A DNA stretch of 35,230 bases from the NCBI GenBank assembly GCA_040904625.1, contig JBBDTC010000146.1, forward strand, positions 1-35,230, read 5' to 3'. The position numbers and the translations under genes are program-made. The DNA comes from JACKNG01 sp040904625. GTDB taxonomy: Bacteria; Pseudomonadota; Gammaproteobacteria; Ga0077536. The notes under the pieces are model-generated. The model was not told where the DNA came from. It saw nothing but the letters and a program-made list of their open reading frames with translations, and did not search any database. Positions 18,633 through 26,505 of this stretch are shown piece by piece (positions within the stretch are counted from its first letter, which is position 1; each line of letters starts with the position of its first letter).

Positions 18633-18959
18633 ATGAGCGATGTGTTCAATGAGTTGGCCAAGGTGATCGAACAACGGCGCACGGCCGATCCGAAATCCTC
18701 CTACGTCGCCTCCCTGTGTCATTCGGGCACGGACAAGATCCTGAAAAAACTGGGGGAGGAGACGATCGAGACCATCATCGCCGCCGCCGGCGGCCAACGC
18801 GATCAGGTCATATACGAAACGGCCGATTTGTGGTTTCATTCATTGGTTCTGCTCAAATTTCTCGAGATCGAGCCCGATGAAGTCATGTCGGAGCTCGAGC
18901 GTCGATTCGGCCGTTCTGGCCTGGAAGAGAAAGCGGCGCGGGCCGGTAAGGTCTCCTGA
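18633..18959 (+). CDS. hisE: HisE, phosphoribosyl-ATP pyrophosphatase
   Basis: HisE hydrolyses phosphoribosyl-ATP to phosphoribosyl-AMP, the step before HisI. The 108-residue all-alpha protein has the MazG-like core LGEETIETIIAA and the acidic YETADLWFHSLVLL that bind magnesium. GGAG lies eight bases before the ATG. It follows hisI after 30 bases and precedes tatA by 36 bases, an arrangement common in Pseudomonas-like genomes. Confidence 0.95.
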   Translation: MSDVFNELAKVIEQRRTADPKSSYVASLCHSGTDKILKKLGEETIETIIAAAGGQRDQVIYETADLWFHSLVLLKFLEIEPDEVMSELERRFGRSGLEEKAARAGKVS

Positions 18960-18995
18960 CCTCTCGACGGTTCGTGCGCTGCAACGGAGGCAATC

Positions 18996-19220
18996 ATGGG
19001 ATTCGGTATCAAAGAGCTGGTGATCATATTGATCATCGTTGTGCTGGTTTTCGGCACGAAGAAGATCAGACACATTGGCGGCGACGTTGGCGGCTGGATC
19101 CGCGATTTTCGTAAAGCCATGCGCGACGACTCTGCCAGCGAGAAGGACGACGAGCCCCGTCCGGAGACCAATCGGGTCATCGAAGGAGAGACACGCTCCG
19201 AGAAAGAGCACGTTCAGTAG
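18996..19220 (+). CDS. tatA: Twin-arginine translocase subunit TatA
   Basis: TatA oligomers form the conducting part of the Tat system that exports folded proteins. The 74-residue protein has one N-terminal transmembrane helix (about residues 6-20), the hinge FGTKKIRHIGGDVG, an amphipathic helix and a charged tail. A strong GGAGG (18986-18990) lies five bases before ATG. tatB follows after 12 bases. Confidence 0.95.
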   Translation: MGFGIKELVIILIIVVLVFGTKKIRHIGGDVGGWIRDFRKAMRDDSASEKDDEPRPETNRVIEGETRSEKEHVQ

Positions 19221-19232
19221 TCTGGCCGCGCG

Positions 19233-19574
19233 ATGTTCGATATCGGTTTCTGGGAGCTGGCTATCATCGGCGTCATTGCCCTGTTGGTCGTTGGTCCTGA
19301 GCGCATGCCGGGGATGGTCCGCACTGCCGGCCGCTGGGCCGGCCAACTCCAACGCATGGCGCGCGATCTGCGCCGGGAAATCGAGCGCGAGGCCCAGACC
19401 GACGAGTTCCGCGCATTGAACAAGGAATTCATCGACGAAGATCGCCGCCTCAAGCAATCGATGCGGGAATCACCGCCCGCTTCCACGCCGCCTGCCGAAC
19501 CCGCAGCGGACGCCGACGCCGTCCCGGAGATCGCGGCGGGCGAAATTGAACACAAGCCGGAGCGACCGGACTGA
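19233..19574 (+). CDS. tatB: Twin-arginine translocase subunit TatB
   Basis: TatB with TatC forms the receptor for twin-arginine signal peptides. The 113-residue protein begins MFDIGFWELAIIGVIALLVV, with Glu8 in the membrane helix that is characteristic of TatB, then the hinge GPERMPGMVR, an amphipathic helix and a proline- and alanine-rich acidic tail. The 46 bases to tatC include a short CCCCG/CGGGG hairpin at about 19577-19591. Confidence 0.94.
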   Translation: MFDIGFWELAIIGVIALLVVGPERMPGMVRTAGRWAGQLQRMARDLRREIEREAQTDEFRALNKEFIDEDRRLKQSMRESPPASTPPAEPAADADAVPEIAAGEIEHKPERPD

Positions 19575-19620
19575 TCCCCGTACCGCGGGGCGCGCCCTTT
19601 GACACGATTCGAGCCTGACC

Positions 19621-20427
19621 ATGGCATCCACTAATCACGAGGGGCAGCGGGGTGACGACGCCCCCGACCCGACCGTACCCGATCCTACCGAACGTCCCTT
19701 CGTGGCGCACCTCGTCGAGCTGCGCGATCGGCTGCTGCGTACGATCGCCTGTGTGTTCTTCGTTCTTCTCGCCTTGATGCCGATCTCCAACGATCTCTAT
19801 GGTTGGCTTGCACAGCCGCTGTTCGCGGTACTGCCCGGGTCCGGATCGATGATCGCCACTCAGGTCGCCTCGCCGTTCCTGGCACCGTTCAAATTGACCG
19901 TGTTCGTTGCCATCATCCTCTCGGTGCCCTACATCTTCTACCAAGCCTGGTCATTCGTCGCACCCGGTCTCTACCTGCACGAACGGCGCCTCGCGCTACC
20001 CTTGATGGTTTCGAGTACCCTGCTGTTCTACCTCGGTGTCGCGTTCGCCTATTACGCCGTATTTCCGTTGGTGTTCGGCTTTTTCACGGCGACAGCGCCC
20101 GCCGGGGTGACCATCATGACGGACATCAGCCATTACCTCGATTTCGTCCTCATGCTCTTCCTGGCTTTTGGCGTCGCTTTCGAGGTACCGGTCGCGACCT
20201 ACCTCCTCGTGCGAACGGGGATCACGTCGGTCGAAGATCTGGCGAAGAAGCGCCCTTACATCATCGTCGGCGCTTTCTTTATCGGCATGTTGCTCACCCC
20301 GCCAGACGTGATCTCGCAAACCCTGCTCGCGATACCCATGTGGCTCCTCTACGAAATCGGACTGGTGCTGTGCCGCTACGCCATTCCCCGAGAAGTCGCC
20401 GAAGAGGCGGCTCGCGAGCGCCGCTGA
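19621..20427 (+). CDS. tatC: Twin-arginine translocase subunit TatC
   Basis: TatC is the six-helix core of the Tat receptor complex and binds the twin-arginine signal. The 268-residue protein has a hydrophilic N-terminus of about 25 residues, longer than in E. coli, followed by the conserved HLVELRDRLLR, the periplasmic loop FVAPGLYLHERR and six membrane segments. The late FFIGMLLTPPD motif is typical. tatA, tatB and tatC form one plus-strand group with hisE. The gene ends convergently with rpiA, with no clear terminator in the 85-base gap. Confidence 0.96.
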   Translation: MASTNHEGQRGDDAPDPTVPDPTERPFVAHLVELRDRLLRTIACVFFVLLALMPISNDLYGWLAQPLFAVLPGSGSMIATQVASPFLAPFKLTVFVAIILSVPYIFYQAWSFVAPGLYLHERRLALPLMVSSTLLFYLGVAFAYYAVFPLVFGFFTATAPAGVTIMTDISHYLDFVLMLFLAFGVAFEVPVATYLLVRTGITSVEDLAKKRPYIIVGAFFIGMLLTPPDVISQTLLAIPMWLLYEIGLVLCRYAIPREVAEEAARERR

Positions 20428-20512
20428 GAGCGTTCGCTCCGCGCTTGAAGGGCGCTTGACGGTATGAATCGGGGCACGCCCGACCTGACGCGGGGACGCG
20501 TGCGGCAGACCT

Positions 20513-21172
20513 TCAGTCCAGACGCTCGACCCCGGCAGCGGTCCCGATCAGCAGTACATCCGCCGGCCGGCGCGCGAACAGCCCGTTGGTGACCACCCCT
20601 GGAAGCTGGTTGATGGCCTCCTCCAGAGCAACCGGCTCATCGATCCCGAGCCCGTCGACATCGAGGATATGATTGCCGTTGTCGGTGACGAAACCTTCCC
20701 GCCAGAGCGGAGTTCCACCGAGCTTGACCAGTTCACGGGCGACGAAACTGCGCGCCATGGGAATGACTTCGACAGGCAACGGAAAGCTGCCCAGCCGGGC
20801 GACCAACTTGCTGTCATCGATGATGCACACAAAGTTGCGGCTCACTGCGGCGACGATCTTCTCGCGGGTCAGCGCACCGCCGCCGCCCTTGAGCAAATGG
20901 CGGTGGCGGGTTGCCTCATCGGCGCCGTCGACATAGACGGCGAGCTCGTCGACCGCGTTCAGTTCGAGCAATGGAATACCGCGCTGGCGCAACCGCTCGG
21001 CTGTAGCCTGCGAGCTCGCCACCGCACCGTCGATGCGGGCCCGCAGCGCCGCCAACTCATCGATGAAGTAGTTCGCCGTCGAGCCCGTACCAACGCCGAT
21101 AATGGCATCGTCCTCGACGAACTCCAGCGCCGCCCGCGCCACGGCTCGTTTCTTGTCGTCTTGCGTTCCCAT
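20513..21172 (-). CDS. rpiA: Ribose-5-phosphate isomerase A
   Basis: RpiA interconverts ribose-5-phosphate and ribulose-5-phosphate in the pentose phosphate pathway. From ATG 21172 the protein is 219 residues, the same length as in E. coli, and carries VGTGSTANYFIDEL, the catalytic-region VDGADE, KGGGGALTREKIVA and VTDNGNHILD. A longer frame reaches 21250 but would run into ilvA and adds unrelated residues. Divergence from ilvA with only 58 bases between starts is a familiar arrangement in Pseudomonas. Confidence 0.96.
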   Translation of the reverse strand: MGTQDDKKRAVARAALEFVEDDAIIGVGTGSTANYFIDELAALRARIDGAVASSQATAERLRQRGIPLLELNAVDELAVYVDGADEATRHRHLLKGGGGALTREKIVAAVSRNFVCIIDDSKLVARLGSFPLPVEVIPMARSFVARELVKLGGTPLWREGFVTDNGNHILDVDGLGIDEPVALEEAINQLPGVVTNGLFARRPADVLLIGTAAGVERLD

Positions 21173-21215
21173 AGCGCGTGCCAGCGTCGAACTCCCGATC
21201 TTGCAGTGGTGCAAA

Positions 21216-21224
21216 TGGTATCTT
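21216..21224 (+). promoter_or_regulatory. Possible extended -10 element immediately before ilvA
   Basis: TGGTATCTT fits an extended -10 pattern weakly (hexamer TATCTT). If real, transcription would begin at or next to the A of ATG 21231, making a leaderless message. No usable -35 is visible. Confidence 0.25.
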
Positions 21225-21230
21225 ATCGGG

Positions 21231-22745
21231 ATGCTCGATAAATACGTCAAAATGATACTGCGCGCGCCGGTCTACGACGTGGCGCGCGAAACGCCGCTCG
21301 ATTTGGCACCGGCCATTTCGCGGCGCGTCAACAATCGCGTCTGGCTCAAGCGCGAGGACATGCAGCCGGTGTTCTCCTACAAGATCCGTGGCGCTTACAC
21401 GCTCATGGCGGCACTGCCGGCCGCGGATCTGGAGCGCGGGGTGATCGCCGCCTCCGCCGGCAATCATGCACAAGGCGTTGCGCTCGCCGCCCAACACCTC
21501 CACACCACTGCCACCATCGTCATGCCCAAGACGACACCCGAGATCAAGATAGCCTCGGTGCGCCAGCTCGGGGCGACCATCGTGCTCCACGGCAATACCT
21601 ACGACGAAGCCAGCGAACATGCCCACAAGCTCGCCGCCGAGCGCGGCCTCAGCTACGTTCCGCCCTACGATCACCCGCTGATCATCGCCGGGCAGGGCAC
21701 AGTTGCCATGGAAATCCTGCGCCAGCACAATCGGCCGCTCGACGCCATCTTCGTCCCCGTTGGCGGTGGCGGTCTAATCGCCGGCATCGCTGCCTACGTC
21801 AAGGAGCTCGCCCCCGAGATCCGCGTCATCGGCGTCGAACCGGCGGAGGCGGCGAGCATGAAACGGGCCCTGGAAGCCGGTCAGCGTGTCGTGCTCGAGC
21901 GCATCGGCATCTTTGCCGACGGCGCGGCTGTGCGCCAGGTCGGCGCCGAACCGTTCGCCATCGCGCGCAAATACGTCGACGAGGTTATCACGGTGTCGAT
22001 AGACGAGATTTGTGCCGCCGTGAAGGATATCTTCGAGGATACTCGGGCCATTGCCGAACCGGCCGGCGCTCTGGCGCTGGCGGGCCTGAAGCAATACCTC
22101 GGCCGCGAGAAAACCGAGGGCGGCGAGTACGTGGCGATACTGAGCGGCGCGAATGTGAATTTCGATCGCCTGCGGCACATCGCCGAACTTGCCGAACTCG
22201 GAGAAAAGCGCGAAGTGCTGGTCGGTGCAACCATCCCGGAACGGCCGGGCAGCTTTCGCGAATTCTGCCACGCGCTGGGGCCCCGTCTCATCACCGAATT
22301 CAACTATCGTTATACGGATTCGCGAACCGCGACGGTGTTCGCCGGCGTGCAGGTGCGCGATCGCGAAACCGAGCGGCAATCGTTGATCCAGAACCTGCGC
22401 GACAAAGGCTACGCACCGATCGACATGACCGATGACGACGTGGCGAAGATGCATGTTCGCTTCATGGTCGGCGGTCATGGCGGAGACATAAGCGACGAGC
22501 GCCTGCTCAGGTTCGAGTTTCCCGAGCGTCCGGGGGCCCTGCTGCGTTTTCTTACCCACCTCGGCGGCCGCTGGAACATCAGCCTGTTTCACTATCGCAA
22601 CCACGGCGCAGCCTATGGACGGGTGCTGATGGGCATACAAGTACCGCCCGCGGATCACGCGGCTTTCGAGGACATACTCGGAGAACTCGACATGCGCTAC
22701 GAAGACGAAACCGCCAATCCGGCGTATCGCCTGTTCCTGCACTGA
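21231..22745 (+). CDS. ilvA: Threonine ammonia-lyase, biosynthetic (IlvA)
   Basis: IlvA deaminates threonine to 2-oxobutanoate, the first step to isoleucine. From ATG 21231 the protein is 504 residues. The PLP-binding lysine is Lys51 in SYKIRGAY, the SAGNHAQGVAL and VGGGGLIAG loops bind PLP phosphate, and two C-terminal ACT-like regulatory domains (about 325-504, with PERPGSFREF and PERPGALLRF) predict feedback control by isoleucine. A longer in-frame reading from 21102 would overlap rpiA and is rejected. There is little space for a ribosome-binding site, and a possible -10 lies only seven bases before ATG. Confidence 0.96.
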   Translation: MLDKYVKMILRAPVYDVARETPLDLAPAISRRVNNRVWLKREDMQPVFSYKIRGAYTLMAALPAADLERGVIAASAGNHAQGVALAAQHLHTTATIVMPKTTPEIKIASVRQLGATIVLHGNTYDEASEHAHKLAAERGLSYVPPYDHPLIIAGQGTVAMEILRQHNRPLDAIFVPVGGGGLIAGIAAYVKELAPEIRVIGVEPAEAASMKRALEAGQRVVLERIGIFADGAAVRQVGAEPFAIARKYVDEVITVSIDEICAAVKDIFEDTRAIAEPAGALALAGLKQYLGREKTEGGEYVAILSGANVNFDRLRHIAELAELGEKREVLVGATIPERPGSFREFCHALGPRLITEFNYRYTDSRTATVFAGVQVRDRETERQSLIQNLRDKGYAPIDMTDDDVAKMHVRFMVGGHGGDISDERLLRFEFPERPGALLRFLTHLGGRWNISLFHYRNHGAAYGRVLMGIQVPPADHAAFEDILGELDMRYEDETANPAYRLFLH

Positions 22746-22755
22746 TCCGGCCGGC

Positions 22756-23415
22756 ATGTCCGCTCCACAGAACATCGAACTTCGCCGAGAACTCTGCGCC
22801 GGCATGTGCCGGCTCGAAACACTCGGCCTGAATCGCGGCACGGCGGGAAACATGAGCGCCCGGCAGCCAGGCGGTTTCCTGATCACGCCGAGTGGCGTCA
22901 AGCCGGGCGCGCTGGCACCAGCAGGCATCGTTGCTCTGAGTGATGCCGGCGACGTCCGCACTGCCGGCCAGCGCCCTTCCAGCGAATGGCGTTTCCATCG
23001 CGACATTTACCACGCACGGCCTGATGCACACGCCATCGCCCACGTCCATTCGGCGCACGCGACCGCCCTCGCTTGCCTGCGACGCCCGCTGCCTTCTTTT
23101 CATTACATGGTGGCCGTCGCGGGCGGGGCCGACGTCCGTTGTGCACCTTATGCGACGTTCGGCTCGCAGGCGCTGGCCGATGGTGTGATTACCGCACTGG
23201 ATGGCAGGCGTGCCTGTCTGATGGCAAACCATGGCATGATCACGCTCGGCGCAGACCTCGCCGCAGCGGTCGATCTCGCCGTCGAGATCGAAGAGCTGGC
23301 GCGGCAATACCTGCTCGCGCTGGCTGTTGGCGAGCCCGTCATACTGCCGCCAGCGGAGATGGATATCGTTGTAGAAAAGTTCAAAACCTACGGTGCTCGG
23401 CATGGCGACGAATAA
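22756..23415 (+). CDS. Class II aldolase/adducin family protein, FucA-like
   Basis: This 219-residue protein has the zinc-dependent class II aldolase fold. The N-terminal LNRGTAGNMSAR and LITPSGVKPG loops resemble the phosphate-binding region of L-fuculose-phosphate aldolase. The zinc ligands are His96 and His98 (HVHSAH) and His159 (MANHGMI), with Glu77 in SSEWRFH as the likely catalytic acid. It probably cleaves or forms a ketose-phosphate or related hydroxy-acid. The substrate is unknown, and a methylthioribulose-phosphate dehydratase-like role is less likely but possible. It starts 10 bases after ilvA and overlaps the following VOC gene, so the three are probably co-transcribed. Confidence 0.88.
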   Translation: MSAPQNIELRRELCAGMCRLETLGLNRGTAGNMSARQPGGFLITPSGVKPGALAPAGIVALSDAGDVRTAGQRPSSEWRFHRDIYHARPDAHAIAHVHSAHATALACLRRPLPSFHYMVAVAGGADVRCAPYATFGSQALADGVITALDGRRACLMANHGMITLGADLAAAVDLAVEIEELARQYLLALAVGEPVILPPAEMDIVVEKFKTYGARHGDE

Positions 23416-23863
23416 GCAGCCACCGGCAGCGGTCGAAGAATTCCGTCAACGTCCGCTCTTTCACCTGGCGTTTCCGGTAACCGATCTCGACGCGACGCGC
23501 AGCTTCTACGTCGACATCCTGGGATGCCGCGTGGGCCGTGCCAGTGAGACCTGGATCGATTTCGATTTCTTCGGCTATCAGATTACGGCGCACAAGGTCG
23601 AGCAAAGACACTCGAATGCGGCGAATCGCGTCGACGACAAGGCCATACCGGTGCCACATTTCGGGCTCATCATGAGCTGGGAAGACTGGCACCGTGCCGT
23701 CGATCACATGAACTACATCGGCGTCGAGTTCCGCATCGCGCCGCACGTACGGTTCAAGGATCTCCCCGGCGAACAAGCCACCTTTTTTCTCGAAGATCCC
23801 GGCGGCAATTGCCTCGAGTTCAAAGCCTTCAGACGTCCCGAGGAACTCTTCGGGAAGTCCTGA
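23402..23863 (+). CDS. VOC (glyoxalase/dioxygenase fold) family protein
   Basis: From ATG 23402 the protein is 153 residues with paired beta-alpha-beta-beta-beta units of the vicinal oxygen chelate fold. The pattern FHLAFPVTDLDATRSFYVDILG opens the first unit (20 residues from His21), and FFLEDPGGNCLEFKAF closes the second. His21, His86 (VPHFGL) and Glu139 are plausible metal ligands. The reaction is not identifiable; the family includes glyoxalase I, extradiol dioxygenases and epimerases. The start overlaps the aldolase gene by 14 bases, suggesting linked function. The gene ends 14 bases from the convergent trpC end, with no terminator visible. Confidence 0.85.
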   Translation: MATNKQPPAAVEEFRQRPLFHLAFPVTDLDATRSFYVDILGCRVGRASETWIDFDFFGYQITAHKVEQRHSNAANRVDDKAIPVPHFGLIMSWEDWHRAVDHMNYIGVEFRIAPHVRFKDLPGEQATFFLEDPGGNCLEFKAFRRPEELFGKS

Positions 23864-23877
23864 TCAAGGCGGCTCCT

Positions 23878-24693
23878 CTACTGCCCCCGAGCAGCGCTCA
23901 GGTTTGTGTCGAAGAGTTCCGCGAGCCGCAGACCGGGATCCGGCGCGCGCATGAACGCTTCGCCGACCAGGAAGGTGTGGACGCCATGGTCGCGCAGGTA
24001 ACGCACGTCCTCTGGCGTGTGTATGCCCGATTCGCTGACCACCAGGCGATCGTCGGGGATGTCGCGCAAGAGCCCGATAGTCGTGTCGAGATCGGTCACG
24101 AAACGTTTCAGATCGCGATTGTTGATACCGATCAGTGGCGAACGCAGCCGTAGCGCGCGTTCGAGTTCGGTGCGGTCGTGTACCTCGACGAGGACATCCA
24201 TGCCGTGCTCGACGGCCGCGGCGCTGAGCTGGTCGAGCTGTGCATCGGACAGACAGGCCACGATCAGCAGAATACAGTCGGCACCGAGGGCCCGCGCCTC
24301 GACCACTTGATAGGGGTCGATCATGAAATCCTTGCGGATGACGGGCAGGGCACAGGCCGCGCGAGCGGCGACGAGATCCTCGTCGGCACCCTGAAAGTAG
24401 CGCTGATCGGTGAGAACGGAAAGGCAGGCTGCGCCGCCCCGGGCATAGCTCGCCGCAATCCGCGCAGGATCATAATTTTCTCGGATCACACCCTTGCTGG
24501 GCGAAGCCTTCTTGCATTCGGCAATGATGCCCGGCTGCCCCGCGGCGCGCTTTTGCTGCAGCGCGGCAAGAAAGCCGCGCGGGGTACCTGCGGCTGCCGC
24601 GGCCTGCTGCAGTTCGGCCAGCGACCGCTGTGTCTTGCGAGCCCTGAGCTCGGTGACTTTATGGGCAATGATCTCGGTCAGGATGCCAGCCAT
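23878..24693 (-). CDS. trpC: Indole-3-glycerol phosphate synthase (TrpC)
   Basis: TrpC closes the indole ring in tryptophan synthesis. From ATG 24693 the protein is 271 residues and is monofunctional: it lacks the TrpF domain fused to it in E. coli. Key motifs are IIAECKKASPSKGVI with the catalytic lysine, VIRKDFMIDPYQV, LIGINNRDL and VVSESGIHTPEDV. A longer open frame to 25296 lies inside trpD and is spurious. The start overlaps the trpD stop in a TGATG junction. Confidence 0.96.
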   Translation of the reverse strand: MAGILTEIIAHKVTELRARKTQRSLAELQQAAAAAGTPRGFLAALQQKRAAGQPGIIAECKKASPSKGVIRENYDPARIAASYARGGAACLSVLTDQRYFQGADEDLVAARAACALPVIRKDFMIDPYQVVEARALGADCILLIVACLSDAQLDQLSAAAVEHGMDVLVEVHDRTELERALRLRSPLIGINNRDLKRFVTDLDTTIGLLRDIPDDRLVVSESGIHTPEDVRYLRDHGVHTFLVGEAFMRAPDPGLRLAELFDTNLSAARGQ

Positions 24694-25730
24694 CAGCTGG
24701 ATACTCGGGATTGATGTGACCCTTGGGTGCAAGCGATGAAGCGGGCAAAGGCCGCCCGGGCCGTGCCGTCGACGATGAGCTCGCGGGCACGGGCGACACC
24801 GGCGGCAAGGTCGGGCGTAATACCGCCGAGATAGATGGCGGCACCGGCGTTGAGGCAGATGATGTCCTGCGCGGGCCCGGGCACTCCGTCGAAAACCTGC
24901 CGCACGATAGCGAGGCTCGCGGCGGCGTCGCGGGCCCCCAGCGGTGCGAGAGACTGCCTCTGAATACCGAATTCGACGGGGTCGATGTCGTACTCGATCA
25001 CTGCGCCATCGGCCAGTTCTGCCGCATGCGTGACACTGCCGATACTGATCTCGTCCATGCCGTCGTCGGCGCACACGACCAATGCCCGGCGCACACCCAG
25101 GCGATGCAATACCTCGGCCGCGCGCGGCACCCAACTGCGTTCGAATACACCCATGAGCTGGACGTCGGCATTGGCGGGGTTGGTCAGCGGGCCGAGGACG
25201 TTGAACAGCGTTCGCGTGCCGAGCTCCCGCCGGGGGACGGCTGCGTGGCGGGTGGCGCCATGATGCGCCGGCGCGAACATGAAACCCACACCGCATTCAC
25301 GAATGCAGGCGGCAACCTCCGCGGGTGTCAGGTCGATACGTGCACCGGCCGCCTCGAGTACATCCGCGCTGCCGCTCGCGCTGCTGGCGGCGCGGTTGCC
25401 GTGTTTGGCGATATGGGCCCCGGCAGCGGCCGTGACGAAGGCGGCAGCTGTCGAGATGTTGAACGTTCCGATCCCATCGCCGCCGGTGCCACAAGTATCG
25501 ATAAGCGGCCTGACGTCGACATCGACATGCGCCGCGAATTCGCGCATGACCGTTGCCGCAGCAGCTATCTCGTCAATGGTCTCCCCTTTCATGCGCAAAC
25601 CGATGAGAAAGCCCGCGATTTGTGCCGGGCTCGCCTCGCCGGACATGATCCCCACCATGACATCGTGCATGGCCGCGAACGAGAGGTCCTGCCGTGCGAC
25701 GACGGCACGTATGGCTGACTGGATGTCCAC
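24693..25730 (-). CDS. trpD: Anthranilate phosphoribosyltransferase (TrpD)
   Basis: TrpD joins anthranilate to phosphoribosyl pyrophosphate. The 345-residue protein has the PRPP-binding DTCGTGGDGIGTFNIST, the KHGNRAASSASGSADVLEA region, and the metal-binding DGMDEISI. It is a standalone enzyme without a fused glutaminase. It sits nine bases after trpG and overlaps trpC by one base, so trpGDC is a tight unit. Confidence 0.96.
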   Translation of the reverse strand: MDIQSAIRAVVARQDLSFAAMHDVMVGIMSGEASPAQIAGFLIGLRMKGETIDEIAAAATVMREFAAHVDVDVRPLIDTCGTGGDGIGTFNISTAAAFVTAAAGAHIAKHGNRAASSASGSADVLEAAGARIDLTPAEVAACIRECGVGFMFAPAHHGATRHAAVPRRELGTRTLFNVLGPLTNPANADVQLMGVFERSWVPRAAEVLHRLGVRRALVVCADDGMDEISIGSVTHAAELADGAVIEYDIDPVEFGIQRQSLAPLGARDAAASLAIVRQVFDGVPGPAQDIICLNAGAAIYLGGITPDLAAGVARARELIVDGTARAAFARFIACTQGSHQSRVSS

Positions 25731-25739
25731 GCGCTGGCC

Positions 25740-26333
25740 TCAGGCGGCGGCCGCCACCGGGCCGAGGAAGTTGCCGAGCAAGGCATGTCCACTATCGGTG
25801 AGAATCGATTCGGGATGGAACTGGACGCCGTGCAGGGCCAGGAAGCGGTGCGCGATCCCCATGATTTCATCCATCGTGCCATCAGCATTCGCCGTCCAGG
25901 CGGTAATGTCGAAACACTCGGGAAGCGAGGCGCGCTCGGCGACCAGAGAGTGATAGCGCGTGGCCGTGAACGGATTGGCAAGACCGGCGAAGACACCATG
26001 CCCGGAATGAAAGATCGGCGAAGTCTTGCCGTGCATGACCTCACGCGCATGCACGATTCGGCCACCGAAGGCCTGGGCCATGCTCTGATGCCCCAGGCAT
26101 ACTCCCAGTATCGGAATGCGCCCGGCGAAGTGCCGCACCGCAGCCATCGAGATACCCGCCTGGTCCGGCGTACAGGGTCCCGGCGAGATGATGATGTGGT
26201 CCGGCGCCAATGTCTCGATGTCCTCCAGTGAAACCGCATCGTTACGCACGACTTCGACCCGATGGCCGAGCTCGCCGCAGTACTGCACGAGGTTGTAGGT
26301 GAAGGAATCGTAGTTGTCGATCATCAAGATCAT
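25740..26333 (-). CDS. trpG: Anthranilate/aminodeoxychorismate synthase glutaminase subunit (TrpG/PabA)
   Basis: This 197-residue class I glutamine amidotransferase supplies ammonia to anthranilate synthase TrpE, and in many bacteria also to PabB for folate. It has MIDNYDSFTYNLVQY, ISPGPCTPD, the nucleophile Cys79 in GVCLGHQ, and the His-Glu pair in VQFHPESILT. ATG 26333 is chosen over 26342 because AGGA lies ten bases before it and three bases before the other. The partner gene trpE is absent from the window. Confidence 0.95.
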   Translation of the reverse strand: MILMIDNYDSFTYNLVQYCGELGHRVEVVRNDAVSLEDIETLAPDHIIISPGPCTPDQAGISMAAVRHFAGRIPILGVCLGHQSMAQAFGGRIVHAREVMHGKTSPIFHSGHGVFAGLANPFTATRYHSLVAERASLPECFDITAWTANADGTMDEIMGIAHRFLALHGVQFHPESILTDSGHALLGNFLGPVAAAA

Positions 26334-26408
26334 TGAGCACATATCCTGTCGCAGGGGCTGCCGTGCAGGTCGAAGAGCCCCCTTCCCAGCAGCAGATTAC
26401 GAAGGCGT

Positions 26409-26501
26409 TCAAACACCGCAGCGGGCGAGGCCGGGCAACTTGCAATGTGCCGCTATTGTCCACCAGATAACCGCTTCGATGCACGCGTCCACCGGCACCA
26501 C
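26409..26501 (-). promoter_or_regulatory. Possible trp leader peptide ORF with tandem Trp codons
   Basis: A short minus-strand frame starts at GTG 26501 or 26498 and stops at 26411-26409. It encodes about 30 residues containing Val-Ile-Trp-Trp-Thr, with the two TGG codons at 26465-26460. It lies between gph and trpG, where an attenuator leader could sit. Against it: no clear ribosome-binding site and no terminator hairpin with a T run between it and trpG. In GC-rich DNA a TGGTGG can occur by chance. Confidence 0.2.
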
Positions 26502-26505
26502 CGCT

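Noticed and set aside
20426..20437. GAGCG-TT-CGCTC hairpin as a tatC terminator
   Set aside because: The stem is only 5 bp with a two-base loop and no T run follows.
24723..25718. 331-residue plus-strand frame opposite trpD
   Set aside because: It is antisense to trpD, which has all its motifs.
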